A DNA stretch of 64,000 nucleotides from Bradyrhizobium sp. 164 (GCF_023073715.1 NZ_JADPKA010000095.1:186001-250000); one strand, 5' to 3'; numbered from the stretch's first letter, positions 8,660-18,126 are shown. Notes: generated by a model not told the origin, from the sequence alone. Numbers and translations: made by a program.

Positions 8660-8751
8660 GGGCCAAACTCCCGCTCACGCATCGCAAGGCGCGCGGCGTT
8701 TTGCAATGCACCGATCATGCCGAATCCGCCAGCGCGCCATCGCCCGCGCTC

Positions 8752-8778
8752 AATAATTGTACTTATAGTACAGTTATT
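8752..8778. promoter_or_regulatory. Near-perfect 27-bp palindrome upstream of the hydrolase-desaturase operon
   Basis: The arms AATAATTGTACT (8752-8763) and AGTACAGTTATT (8767-8778) flank TAT and have one mismatch. The core TGTACT-TAT-AGTACA is perfect. It lies 93 bases upstream of the MetX-like gene's start in a local AT-rich patch, a typical position for a repressor operator over a promoter. No regulator gene is adjacent, so the cognate protein is encoded elsewhere. Confidence 0.65.
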
Positions 8779-8813
8779 CTGGCGCGGCAAGCGCTCCCAA
8801 AACGGCATGTGGC

Positions 8814-9617
8814 TCAGGCGATGGCCGCCAGATAGCGTGCGACCGAGGTAGCAAAAGCGGCCTTGGCGCCTGCGGCGACGTTGCGGCCCCACCAGGCGCC
8901 ATAGATGCGGTCGAAGGCGAGCGGCTCAACGGCAGATGCGATCCGCCGCACCGCGGCGGCGTTGAGCGGCATGTAGTTGGGGTAGGAATACATGAAGCTG
9001 ACGAACCGGCGATCCATCGTCACCTGCGCGATATCGCCGGTGAGCAGCGCGCCCCTGCCGTCCGCACCGTGCCGCCAGTGCAGCACGGTGGCACCGGCGA
9101 AATGACCGCCGGTGCGCAGCAGCAGCACGTCGTCGGAGATGCGGTGGTAATCGCCGGTCCAGTGCACGATCGATGCATGCGGCCGCGTCACCCATTGGCG
9201 ATCATCTGAGTGTAGATAGATCGGCACGCCGCCGAACGCCTCGCTCCAGTCGGCGAGCGCGCCATAATAATGCGGATGCGAGATCGCGATCGCCTTCAGT
9301 TCGCCGAGCGAACGCACATGCGCAATCGCCTCTGGTGTTGCCAGCGGTATGCAGTCCCACATCATGCAGCCGCCGCTGAGCGGGACCAGCAGCGCGCGCT
9401 GGCCGATGGCGAAGCTCGGCTCGAGCGAGAGGCCGGTCAGGCCGTGATCGTCGCGCCAGACGACGCGGTGGCGTTCTGCCAGCGCCTCGCGAGTCAGGAA
9501 ACTTTGCCCTTTCCAGCCCACAAACTGCCGTTCGTCCTCGCAGATCGGGCAGGATGCGGGCGGATGTCCGCTGTCCGGAAATTGCGCGCCGCAGGTTTCG
9601 CAGGTCCAGAGTGGCAT
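8814..9617 (-). CDS. Metallo-beta-lactamase-fold hydrolase with rubredoxin-like N-terminus
   Basis: A protein of 267 residues. The first 30 hold a zinc-ribbon or rubredoxin-like knuckle: Cys-Glu-Thr-Cys-Gly, then Cys-Pro-Ile-Cys. The remainder is MBL-like, with SHPHYYGAL near 110, GGHFAG near 167 and TGD near 190. The usual HxHxDH motif has only its first two His; Tyr and Gly occupy the Asp and His positions, so the second metal site looks lost. It may be a mononuclear hydrolase or a redox or binding protein. It diverges from the MFS gene at 9803. Confidence 0.75.
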   Translation of the reverse strand: MPLWTCETCGAQFPDSGHPPASCPICEDERQFVGWKGQSFLTREALAERHRVVWRDDHGLTGLSLEPSFAIGQRALLVPLSGGCMMWDCIPLATPEAIAHVRSLGELKAIAISHPHYYGALADWSEAFGGVPIYLHSDDRQWVTRPHASIVHWTGDYHRISDDVLLLRTGGHFAGATVLHWRHGADGRGALLTGDIAQVTMDRRFVSFMYSYPNYMPLNAAAVRRIASAVEPLAFDRIYGAWWGRNVAAGAKAAFATSVARYLAAIA

Positions 9618-9802
9618 GGCCGAGATCCTGATCGAGACAGTCGCAAGTATGACATGACGTCGCGGTCATGCGATCGCAAGGGCGATCGGAACCAACGCGA
9701 CGAGCGCAGGTTAGGTTCTGGTCCGCCCGGGCGCCCATGGGCCCGAACTCTCCGCCTCATGCGAGATCCTATTCGATCGGCAGCATTGCGTTCAGCGTCT
9801 CG

Positions 9803-11002
9803 ATGACATCGCGCCCTTCACCGTCTCGTATCTGGCCCCTGTTCGCGCTCAACTTCTTCATGGCCGACATGCAGTCGGGCATCGGGCCGTTCGTCGGCGT
9901 CTTCCTCCAGGAGCGCGGCTGGGCGAGTGGATTGATCGGCACAGCACTGACGATCGGCAACGTCGCGGGCATGTTGATCACCACCCCGATCGGCGGCCTA
10001 ATCGATTCCAGCCGCAACAAGCGCATGTGGGTCGTCATCCCCGGCATCTGCGTGGTGCTGGCATCTGCAATCATCCTGATCTCGCAAAATTTCTGGGCCG
10101 TCACCTTTTCCCAGGTCGCCCAATCGCTGGCGAGCGCCGCGATCGTGCCGGCGGTGACAGGCATCACGCTCGGCATCGCCAAGCAGAAGGGCTTCAACGC
10201 GCTCAACGGCCGCAACCAGGCATTCAACCACGCCGGCAACATGGTCGGCGCCGCGCTGTCGGGCTATCTCGGCTACAAGTTCGGCTATATCGCCGTGTTC
10301 GTGCTGGCGGCCATATTCGGCGCCATCGCGATCGCCTGCGTGCTGATGATTCCCGCCAAGGCGATCGATGATCGCGCCGCGCGCGGCAGCAAGGAGGACG
10401 ACTCCAAAGCTCCGCCGGATGCGATGACGATGCTGCTCAAGCACAAGCCGCTGCTCGTGCTGGCACTCGCGCTCGCCCTTTTCCATCTCGGCAATGCCGC
10501 GATCGTGCCACTCTATGGACTTGCGGCAGTGGCCGACGGGCAGGCCAATGGCCCGAGCTTCGTCGCGACCACTGTCGTGATTGCGCAGGGCGTGATGATC
10601 GTGACCTCGCTGATCGCGATGAAGGCCGCGAGCAAGCGCAATTACTGGCCGGTGATCCTCATCTCCTTCATGTTCCTGCCCATCCGCGGCGTGCTTGCTT
10701 TCTTCGTCACGGGATGGTGGGGCGTCGTGCCAATGCAGGTGCTCGACGGCATCGGCACCGGACTCCAGACCGTTGCCGTCCCCGGCATGGTCGCGCGGTC
10801 CCTTAACGGAACCGGTCGCATCAATCTAGGCCAAGGCGCGGTAATCACGGTGCAGGGCGTCGGCGCGAGCTTCAGTCCCGCGCTCGGTGGCTGGATCGCG
10901 CAATGGATCGGCTACGGCCCGACGTTCCTCCTGCTCGGCGGCTTTGGGCTAGCCTCGATGGCGCTGTGGCTGGCGTTCGCCGCGACGGTGAAGAAGTATT
11001 GA
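9803..11002 (+). CDS. Major facilitator superfamily transporter
   Basis: About 399 residues and roughly twelve hydrophobic helices, with the loop motif Gly-Leu-Ile-Asp-Ser-Ser-Arg-Asn-Lys-Arg between helices 2 and 3, typical of MFS carriers. I chose the ATG at 9803 because translation upstream of it is polar and arginine-rich. The ribosome site is weak, so the start is uncertain. The family includes drug and metabolite exporters, and the substrate is not predictable here. The gene stands alone, diverging from the MBL gene. Confidence 0.8.
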   Translation: MTSRPSPSRIWPLFALNFFMADMQSGIGPFVGVFLQERGWASGLIGTALTIGNVAGMLITTPIGGLIDSSRNKRMWVVIPGICVVLASAIILISQNFWAVTFSQVAQSLASAAIVPAVTGITLGIAKQKGFNALNGRNQAFNHAGNMVGAALSGYLGYKFGYIAVFVLAAIFGAIAIACVLMIPAKAIDDRAARGSKEDDSKAPPDAMTMLLKHKPLLVLALALALFHLGNAAIVPLYGLAAVADGQANGPSFVATTVVIAQGVMIVTSLIAMKAASKRNYWPVILISFMFLPIRGVLAFFVTGWWGVVPMQVLDGIGTGLQTVAVPGMVARSLNGTGRINLGQGAVITVQGVGASFSPALGGWIAQWIGYGPTFLLLGGFGLASMALWLAFAATVKKY

Positions 11003-11137
11003 GGGCGCATCTCCGCAATGACGATGTGGAAACGCTGTTGTTCCAAGGCTGACTGCGGAGTCGCGGGGCCCCCTCACCCGGGATTCTCTCTCTCAAATTT
11101 CCAGCTCTCCCCGCACATGGAGAGGCGAAAAGCGCGT

Positions 11138-12751
11138 TCATGTTGCAAAATTCTTCTGGATCGCCTTGTCGAGCGTGTCGCCGCCGACGAAACGCTGGCG
11201 CAGCTCCCGCTTGAGCAGCTTGCCGCTCGGATTCTTCGGCAAGCTATCCACGAAGATGACGCGCTTGGGGACCTTGAAATGCGCCATCTGGCCGGCGCAA
11301 TGCTTGATGACGGACTCTTCGTCCAGCGTTTCGCCGTTCTTGACCACGATGATCGCGGTCACCGCCTCGATCCAGCGCGGATCGGGCAGGCCGACGACGG
11401 CGACCTCGGAGACAGCGGGGATGCGGTAGACCATTTCCTCGACCTCGCGGCTTGCGACGTTCTCGCCGCCGGTCTTGATCATGTCCTTGACGCGATCGAC
11501 CACGGTGATGTGGCCCTCGTCGTCGACGGTAGCGAGATCGCCCGAGTGAAACCAGCCGCCTGAAAACGCCGCCGCGGTCTTCACCGGATCGTTGTAATAG
11601 CCGGAGAGCAGATGCGGCGAGCGGTGCACGATCTCCCCGACCTCACCCACCTTGACGTCCTCCATCGCAGTGTTGACCACCCGCGTCTCGACGTTGAGCA
11701 CCGGCTTGCCGGCCGAGCCGGCCTTGCGCAGCTGATCCTCCGGTCGCAGCACGGTCGCGAGTGGCGCAATCTCGGTCTGGCCGTAGAAATTCCAGAATCT
11801 GACGTTGGGCAGGCGGCGCTGCAGTTCGAGCAGCACCTCCACCGGCATGATCGAGGCGCCGTAATAGCCCTTCTGCAAGCTCGACAGGTCGGTCTTGTCG
11901 AAATTCGGCGAGCGCAGCATCGCGATCCAGATCGTCGGCGGCGCGAAGAACGAGGTGATCTTGTGCGCCTGGATGTGCGCCAGGATGTTGTCGGCGGTCG
12001 GCTTGCCCGTGATCACGCCGGAAGCGCCGAGATAGATTTGCGGCCCCAGAAACACGTCGAGCTGGGCGCAATGATAGAGCGGCAATGCGTGCAGGAACTT
12101 GTCGTCCACGCTCATGCCGCCGTCGATGATGCAGCTGACATACTGCCACATCACGGCTTCATGGGTCAGCATCGCGCCCTTGGGCAGCGATTCCGTGCCG
12201 CTGGTGTAGACGATCTGCGCGAGATCGCGGCTGTCGACCGACGCGTCCAGGAACGAGCCGTCGGCATGCAAGAGATCATCGAAGGTGGTGAGGCCCGAAG
12301 GTGCCGTGGCCGGATCCTCGCCCGGCAAGCAGATCATCTTCTCGACGGCGCAATCCTTGGCGCTGGCCGCGCTCGCTTGCTCGACGAAATCAGGACCGGT
12401 TGCGAGCAGCCTTGCCCCAGAACTCTTCAGGATGAAGTTGATCTCGTCCGGATTGAGCATGAAGTTAACCGGCACCAGCACGGCGCCGATCCGTGCCACG
12501 GCAAAGCGCAGCGCCGCGAAGGCGTGCGAATTGCGCGAGAGCACGGCGAGACGGTCGCCTTTTTTGACGCCGAGACCGAGCAGGCCGCGGCCGAGCCGGT
12601 TGCAGATCGTGTCCATCTCGGCAAAGCTCCAGCTCACATTGCCGCAGCTCACCGCGAGCTTGTTCGGCTCGCGGCCTGCCGACCGGCGTAGGAGATCGCC
12701 GATGGAATGCTCGCGGGCTTTCGCGATGGTGGCTGCGGTATCGCTGGTCAT
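11138..12751 (-). CDS. Long- or medium-chain acyl-CoA synthetase (AMP-binding)
   Basis: A 537-residue member of the ANL adenylating superfamily. The P-loop motif YTSGTESLPKGAM lies near 175, NFYGQTE near 325, SGDLA with the hinge region near 405, and C-terminal Pro-Ser-Gly-Lys-Leu-Leu holds the adenylation lysine near 517. It should activate a fatty or related carboxylic acid to its CoA thioester in the cytoplasm. It diverges from a periplasmic binding protein gene at 12950, an arrangement suggesting coordinated uptake and activation of an acid. There is no obvious aromatic-acid signature. Confidence 0.88.
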   Translation of the reverse strand: MTSDTAATIAKAREHSIGDLLRRSAGREPNKLAVSCGNVSWSFAEMDTICNRLGRGLLGLGVKKGDRLAVLSRNSHAFAALRFAVARIGAVLVPVNFMLNPDEINFILKSSGARLLATGPDFVEQASAASAKDCAVEKMICLPGEDPATAPSGLTTFDDLLHADGSFLDASVDSRDLAQIVYTSGTESLPKGAMLTHEAVMWQYVSCIIDGGMSVDDKFLHALPLYHCAQLDVFLGPQIYLGASGVITGKPTADNILAHIQAHKITSFFAPPTIWIAMLRSPNFDKTDLSSLQKGYYGASIMPVEVLLELQRRLPNVRFWNFYGQTEIAPLATVLRPEDQLRKAGSAGKPVLNVETRVVNTAMEDVKVGEVGEIVHRSPHLLSGYYNDPVKTAAAFSGGWFHSGDLATVDDEGHITVVDRVKDMIKTGGENVASREVEEMVYRIPAVSEVAVVGLPDPRWIEAVTAIIVVKNGETLDEESVIKHCAGQMAHFKVPKRVIFVDSLPKNPSGKLLKRELRQRFVGGDTLDKAIQKNFAT

Positions 12752-12815
12752 TTCCGTCCCCTAATTTGCGATGGCGCAGAGGCCGGCCCGAACAGTGCAT
12801 GCGCACGCTTCCCAT

Positions 12816-12827
12816 GTTTGCGCAAAC
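12816..12827. promoter_or_regulatory. Candidate operator in divergent promoter region
   Basis: A perfect 12-bp palindrome, GTTTGCGCAAAC, lies 65 bases upstream of the acyl-CoA synthetase start and 123 bases upstream of the binding-protein start. It resembles sites of TetR-type fatty-acid regulators only in general form. A 12-bp palindrome can occur by chance, so this is a weak call. Confidence 0.35.
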
Positions 12828-12949
12828 CGTAGTTGGCGCAATCGCCCGCGTCAATTCAGCCGACGAGCGCGGCGCCGTTACGCAAGAATTGGCACTTCAG
12901 AGAGGCAATCTGGGCTGGTGCACCAATTATAAATATCAGAGGAAATGCC

Positions 12950-14152
12950 ATGTGCCGGATTATGCGTGCCGCTTTCGCGGCCGGACTCGCCGTGCTCGCG
13001 ACCAGCTCGTCTTCTGCCCAGCAGGCACCGCTCAAGATCGGCGTGCTCTCCGACTTCTCCTCCGTCTATTCCGACATCGGCGGCATGGGGAACGTCGAGG
13101 CCACCAAAATGGCGATCGAGGATTTTGGCGGACAGATGTTCGGCAAGTCGATCGACCTGGTCTCGGCCGACGTGCTCAACAAGCCCGACGTTGCCTCCAG
13201 CATCGCCCGCAAATGGTGGGAGACCGAGGGCGTCGACATGATTATCGACCTGCCGACTTCGGCCACTGCGCTCGCGGTGATGGAGCTGTCGAAGCAGTAC
13301 GAAAAGATCATGATCGTAACCGATGCGGCCAGCTCCGATATCACCGGGAAATCCTGCTCGCCTTACACCGCGCACTGGACTTACGACACCTATTCCAACG
13401 CCCATACCGTCGGCAGCGCCATCGTCAAGAACGGCGGCGACAGCTGGTTCTTTCTTACCGCGGACTACGTGTTCGGCCATTCCATCGAGCGCGACACCGG
13501 CGACGTGGTGAGGGCGGCTGGCGGCAAGGTGCTCGGCAGCGTCAAGCATCCGCTCAACACCGCGGACTTTTCGTCATTCCTGCTCCAGGCCCAGGGCTCC
13601 AAGGCCAAGATCATCGGCCTCGCCAATGGCGGCGGCGACACCATCAACGCGATCAAGCAGGCCGGCGAGTTCGGCATCGTCGCTGGCGGCCAGAACCTGG
13701 CTGCGATCGTGATGTTCATCTCCGACGTGCACAGCCTTGGCCTCAAACTCGCGCAGGGGCTGATCGTCACCGAGGCCTATTACTGGGATCTCAACGAGAG
13801 GACCCGCGCCTTCGGCAAGCGCTTCCTGGAGCGCGTCAAGCGCATGCCGACGATGAACCAGGCCGCGACCTACAGCGCCACGCTGCATTACCTCAAGGCC
13901 GTGCAGGCCGCGGGCACGAAGGACACCAAGACGGTCATGGCCAAGATGCGCGAGCTGCCGGTGCGCGACGCCTTCACCGACAACGGCGTGCTGCGAGAGG
14001 ACGGCCGCATGGTGCACAGCATGTACCTGTTCCAGGTGAAGAAGCCGGAGGAATCGAAGGGGCCGTGGGACTACTACAAATTGCTCGCCGAGGTGCCCGC
14101 CGACCAGGCGTTTCGGCCGTTGAAGGACGGTGGCTGTCCGCTGGTGAAGTGA
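12950..14152 (+). CDS. ABC transporter substrate-binding protein (branched-chain amino acid type)
   Basis: A protein of 400 residues from the ATG at 12950, preceded by GAGGAA at good spacing. The signal peptide runs to about residue 24 (Ser-Ser-Ala-Gln). The mature protein opens LKIGVLSDFSSVYSDIGG, a typical type I periplasmic-binding-protein (LivK-like) start, and two lobes follow. It binds a small solute in the periplasm, often an amino acid, amide or aromatic acid in rhizobia. No permease or ATPase gene is adjacent, so it must use a transporter encoded elsewhere or act as an orphan receptor. It diverges from the acyl-CoA synthetase. Confidence 0.87.
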   Translation: MCRIMRAAFAAGLAVLATSSSSAQQAPLKIGVLSDFSSVYSDIGGMGNVEATKMAIEDFGGQMFGKSIDLVSADVLNKPDVASSIARKWWETEGVDMIIDLPTSATALAVMELSKQYEKIMIVTDAASSDITGKSCSPYTAHWTYDTYSNAHTVGSAIVKNGGDSWFFLTADYVFGHSIERDTGDVVRAAGGKVLGSVKHPLNTADFSSFLLQAQGSKAKIIGLANGGGDTINAIKQAGEFGIVAGGQNLAAIVMFISDVHSLGLKLAQGLIVTEAYYWDLNERTRAFGKRFLERVKRMPTMNQAATYSATLHYLKAVQAAGTKDTKTVMAKMRELPVRDAFTDNGVLREDGRMVHSMYLFQVKKPEESKGPWDYYKLLAEVPADQAFRPLKDGGCPLVK

Positions 14153-14247
14153 GGCTCGCGCGAGCATAGAACCCGTCGGTCGGCCTCAGTTGGTTCGCAG
14201 TGACGCTAAGGTCGGCCGCAGCGGTGCCGTCGCGGACCCCGCCGGGG

Positions 14248-17200
14248 TCAGGTCAGCTCGTCGCCTCGCGCGAGCATGTCGTTCAGTATCGCCTCGGCCT
14301 TCTGCTGGAGCGGCCGCGCGCCGCTCTCGGAGGCGATCGCGATGCTGGCGCGCAGCGCGGCGAGGATGGCCGCCTTGCCTTCGGCGCTGGACGCCGGCGT
14401 CACCACGGCTTCGCCAAGCAGGGCCTCGGCCTCGAGGCCCGAAAACCCCTGCTGGCGCGCCGTGTTGCGCGCCTCGCGCAGCATGTTCTGCGCAGTCCCG
14501 GCGTCGCCGAGGCGCCAGGTCGCCAGCGCCAGGTAGATCGAGCTGCGCAGCACCGCCGAAGTATAGCCGACCGCCTTCGCCTCCTCGCGCGCCTCGGTCA
14601 ACATGCCCCGCGCCCGGTCGAACAGGCCCTGGTCCAGATAGGCCATGCCGAGATGGCAGGCGAGCACCGGCACGAACAGCCGGATGCCGTGCTTCTGCGC
14701 GAGGACAAAGCCGTCCTCGAGGATGGAAGCGGCGGCTGCCGGATCATTCTGCCCCAGCTTCAGCCAGCCGCCGCTATAGGCGGCCGCGACGCGGTCGTAG
14801 GGCCGACCGGTCTCCCCCGCTATCGCAGCGGCCTCGCGCTGGAGCTGCTCGGCGGCATCGAGCTCGCCCATCACGGTGTGGGTGATGCTGTTCATCATGC
14901 AGCAAAGGAGGAGCAAAGATCGTGGGGTCGTGCCGATCGGAGCACTCGCTGTTGGACCCGCGAGATGGACGCGGGCCGTGGCCAGCATCTTCTCGGCCTG
15001 ATGGTAGCGGCCGGAAAGAAAATAGGCCTGCCCAAGACCATATTGGGCGAGATTGCGCCAGCCGGGATTGCCCGAGCTCTCCGCCAGATCCACCACGTCT
15101 TCCCCGATCGCGACAGCTTCGACCGGCGCTCCATAGAAGTTCTGTGCGCCCGCCCTCATGGTCATGGCCGCGACCTTGCGCTCAATATCGTTGATTGCAT
15201 CGGCTCGCCGTTCGGCCTCCCTTCCCAGATCCAGGGCTTCCGCGACGCGCCCAGATCCGGCAAAGGCCAGACGTGCTTCCATTCGGATGTCAATGGCGTT
15301 CACCTCGCGCGCGTGCGTCACTGGTGTCTTGTCGAGAGATCCCATCGCAATCTCGAAATAGTCGACCGCGCCGGCATAGGCCGAGCGAACCAAACATTTT
15401 CGAGCAGCGCTCCTGCCGTGGTCGAACGCCTTCTGCCAGTCCTTTGCTCGCGTCGCGTGATAGCAGAGCGTATCCGGATCGTCGGCCCATGCCTCGTCGC
15501 CTTCGAGGGCGGCAAGTATGCTGGCATGGATGCTTTCGCGCACCTTCTCGACCATGGAATCGTAGGTCACCTGCCTGACCATCTCGTGCCGAAATTCGAG
15601 CGAGTCCTCCAACTCACTGTCGATCTTGACCAGCAGTTCGGCCCGGTCGAGTGCGGCGAGGCAATCCTGCAGAACCTTTTCCGGCAGGGCCGCTACTTTC
15701 CGCAACATGGCTTGGTTGGCCCGGCGTCCGAGCGCCGCGGCGATCTGAAGAAGTGACCTTTCCTGCCGCGACACGCGATCGAGCCGTGCCGCGATCACAC
15801 CTTGAATGCTGCTGGGGATGCCGAGCTCGTCCACAGGACGCGCAACGGAAAGATCACCCCACTGGCCAAGAAGCAGGCCGCTGTCCTTCAGACTTCGGCA
15901 GACCTCCTCGATGAACAGCGGAACGTTGGCCGTGTGAGAGATGATCCGATTCTTCAGGTCCGTATTCGAGGTAGCGGGGCCAAGCATCTCCGCGAGCATG
16001 GCCAGACCCGAATCGTCGTCGAGAGGCCGCATCGCCACGATCTCCGCCTGACAATTTGCGATCCACACCGGCATTCCGTTGGGCCGCGTCGTCAGCAGCA
16101 CAAGCAAATCGGGGCTTTGCAGCCCGGAGAGGGTGGCCACAATCGCGTCGCTGGCCCGATCGATCCAATGCAGGTCTTCGATCAGAAGGACAGTGCGTTG
16201 GCGACGGGCGACGCTCGCGACGATCGCGCAGCTCGCGTCTGAAATCGCGCGGCCGCGGGCGTGAGGCTCCAATTCGTCCCATTGCGGATCGGAAATCGGC
16301 AAGTCCAGGACGGCGTCGATGGCGCGCTGCTGCACCACCGGCAACGCGTCTCTGGGATCGTCCGTCCTGGTCTGATCCCTCGCAGCTGCATCAAAGACCG
16401 AGAGCAACAGGCGCTTGAGGGCGCTGTACGGAGCGCCCTGGAGATTCGGGCTGCACTCGGCATCGATCAGCCGCCAGCCGCTGGCTCGAAGGTCCTGGGC
16501 GAACTCATGTGCGAGCCGCGACTTACCAATGCCGGCATCCCCCATCAGCAGAACCGTTTGCCGGCCGGCCGCAATCCTTTCCGTCGCGCGCCATAGCAAT
16601 GCCCGCTCCGTCGTGCGATCGACGAAACGGGAAACGCTGCGCGCACGTCGGACCCGCCAGCTCGACAGATCGCTTGCGCCCATGATCCGGTACACGGGCA
16701 TGGGCTCGCCAAAACCACGGAGCGCTTTTCGGCCGAGGAATTCAAAGCGCACATGTCCGTCCGCGAGCTCCTGGCAGGCTTGCGAGACATAGATCTGGTT
16801 CGCCTCGGCCGCTGCTTCCAGCCGGGCTGCCAGATGCTGGGCGGCTCCGCCGATCTCATAGACTTTGGAAAATTCGCTGGCGACCATGTAGGCCACCACA
16901 TGGCCTGAGTGGAGGCCAACCCGGACCTGAAGCCCGGGATCTCCCAGGCTGCCGACACGCCGGACAAGTTCGATGGCTGCGTGGCAGGCCAGCGGGGCAT
17001 GGTTGTCGTCGGCGATCGGAGCGCCGAATACCGCGGCCAACCCATCGCCCAACTCTTTACTGACGATGCCGCCAAACTGGCGCACCGCGCCTCTCATCGC
17101 CGCAAGAGCCGGTTCGAGACGCGACACCGCCGCCTCCGGCTCGAGCTCCGCAACAAGTCCCGTGGAATCGACGACGTCAGCGCGCAGAATGGTCACAAAG

Positions 17201-17304
17201 CGTCGCTCGCTGTCGGGATCAACGCGCTCGCGCACCGCCGCTCCGCATTTGGAGCACCAGCTATCGCCGGGATCAATCGTCGACTGACACGCGAAGCAAT
17301 GCAT
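14248..17304 (-). CDS. Class III cyclase / AAA ATPase / TPR signalling protein
   Basis: A protein of 1018 residues. A zinc-ribbon start (Cys3, Cys6, Cys17, Cys20) supports the ATG at 17304, although the frame stays open upstream. A cyclase domain (about 34-205) keeps both metal Asp residues (Asp43, Asp87) and the Arg161 of the catalytic face. The transition-state Asn seems replaced by His157. Next comes an AAA/NACHT-like ATPase with Walker A GDAGIGKS (255-262) and Walker B LLIEDLHW near 383, then a long helical TPR-like region to the C-terminus. Such fusions are thought to be signal-responsive cyclases or LuxR-less MalT-like regulators. Cyclase activity is uncertain. Confidence 0.82.
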   Translation of the reverse strand: MHCFACQSTIDPGDSWCSKCGAAVRERVDPDSERRFVTILRADVVDSTGLVAELEPEAAVSRLEPALAAMRGAVRQFGGIVSKELGDGLAAVFGAPIADDNHAPLACHAAIELVRRVGSLGDPGLQVRVGLHSGHVVAYMVASEFSKVYEIGGAAQHLAARLEAAAEANQIYVSQACQELADGHVRFEFLGRKALRGFGEPMPVYRIMGASDLSSWRVRRARSVSRFVDRTTERALLWRATERIAAGRQTVLLMGDAGIGKSRLAHEFAQDLRASGWRLIDAECSPNLQGAPYSALKRLLLSVFDAAARDQTRTDDPRDALPVVQQRAIDAVLDLPISDPQWDELEPHARGRAISDASCAIVASVARRQRTVLLIEDLHWIDRASDAIVATLSGLQSPDLLVLLTTRPNGMPVWIANCQAEIVAMRPLDDDSGLAMLAEMLGPATSNTDLKNRIISHTANVPLFIEEVCRSLKDSGLLLGQWGDLSVARPVDELGIPSSIQGVIAARLDRVSRQERSLLQIAAALGRRANQAMLRKVAALPEKVLQDCLAALDRAELLVKIDSELEDSLEFRHEMVRQVTYDSMVEKVRESIHASILAALEGDEAWADDPDTLCYHATRAKDWQKAFDHGRSAARKCLVRSAYAGAVDYFEIAMGSLDKTPVTHAREVNAIDIRMEARLAFAGSGRVAEALDLGREAERRADAINDIERKVAAMTMRAGAQNFYGAPVEAVAIGEDVVDLAESSGNPGWRNLAQYGLGQAYFLSGRYHQAEKMLATARVHLAGPTASAPIGTTPRSLLLLCCMMNSITHTVMGELDAAEQLQREAAAIAGETGRPYDRVAAAYSGGWLKLGQNDPAAAASILEDGFVLAQKHGIRLFVPVLACHLGMAYLDQGLFDRARGMLTEAREEAKAVGYTSAVLRSSIYLALATWRLGDAGTAQNMLREARNTARQQGFSGLEAEALLGEAVVTPASSAEGKAAILAALRASIAIASESGARPLQQKAEAILNDMLARGDELT

Positions 17305-17562
17305 TTCAGCGCCTTCAACGAACTGCCTCGGCAGTCCCGCTCCAACGCCTGCGAGGCGTTTGGCGTACATTACCCATAGAGGAATGCATGGCAATCGGGC
17401 TTGCGGGATACGCGATGTTACCGGATCGCGGCTCTCTGGACGAAGTACAGTCGTGGGTGGTAGCGTGCCTGCACACAACGAATGTGTGATCGGCGGCAGC
17501 GTGACGCGTATTTCGGCCGCCAGCACCAAGTTTTGACAACAGACATATCGGGGAAAGAGGCG

Positions 17563-18057
17563 ATGGCCGGACTGGTATATAGCGGCAAGGCATTTCGAGA
17601 CTTGATGAACAGAAATTACTATCCCCTGGCGAACATGAAAAAGAGCGTCGCGAAGCTCAAGGAATCGGACGACATCGATCTGCCGACGCTGGAATATGGC
17701 CAGTATCACCTGATCCTGAACCCGCCATCCAAGTGGCCGCAGGGAAGCGCCAAGTACTGGCACAAGGAGAAGGGCCGGGCCCGCGTCGACCTCAGCACCC
17801 AGCCGAACACGGCTCCGCTGTCCAAGGACGAGCCCGGTGTCATCCCTCTGACGCGATGCGATCTGCTCGATGCCTGCGTCCGGAAGTGCTTCAATTCCGA
17901 ACCGCCGATCCCGATGAAGACGAACATCATCACGCACAAGGCGAGCGATGCCTATGCGCACCGCCACGAGATCCGGCTGGAGTGGGAGTACAGGAACGGC
18001 GAGGACAAGGCGCCGACGCTGCTCTATCTGACGATGGTCTGTCCGCATCGATCGTGA
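17563..18057 (+). CDS. Conserved-looking hypothetical protein
   Basis: A protein of 164 residues that I do not recognise. I used the ATG at 17563, preceded by GGGGAAAGAGG. It has no signal peptide or membrane helix. It is basic and rich in Lys, Tyr and Trp, with three Cys in LLDACVRKCF and MVCPH near the end. The sequence is regular beta-like (YGQYHLILNPPSKWP; HEIRLEWEYRNG). It diverges from the cyclase/AAA/TPR gene across a 258-bp gap, so a functional link is possible. A terminator follows at 18096. Confidence 0.65.
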   Translation: MAGLVYSGKAFRDLMNRNYYPLANMKKSVAKLKESDDIDLPTLEYGQYHLILNPPSKWPQGSAKYWHKEKGRARVDLSTQPNTAPLSKDEPGVIPLTRCDLLDACVRKCFNSEPPIPMKTNIITHKASDAYAHRHEIRLEWEYRNGEDKAPTLLYLTMVCPHRS

Positions 18058-18095
18058 TCTTCAGAAGCATTCTTCTTGGTTCAAGAACCCATTGC

Positions 18096-18126
18096 CGCCC
18101 GCGACAGGCGCGCGGGCGTCTTGTTG
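18096..18126 (+). terminator. Probable Rho-independent terminator
   Basis: The stem CGCCCGCG (18096-18103) and CGCGGGCG (18111-18118) has a 7-base loop and is followed by TCTTGTTG. It lies 38 bases after the stop of the hypothetical gene ending at 18057. Confidence 0.6.

Noticed and set aside
12766-14169. A 467-codon plus-strand frame overlapping the binding-protein gene
   Set aside because: It is a shifted frame of that gene, rich in Arg and Gln, without a signal peptide or motif.
17305-18048. Upstream extension of the cyclase/AAA/TPR gene by 248 codons
   Set aside because: The extension is antisense to the 17563 gene, has no domain, and the zinc-ribbon start at 17304 with its ribosome site is better.
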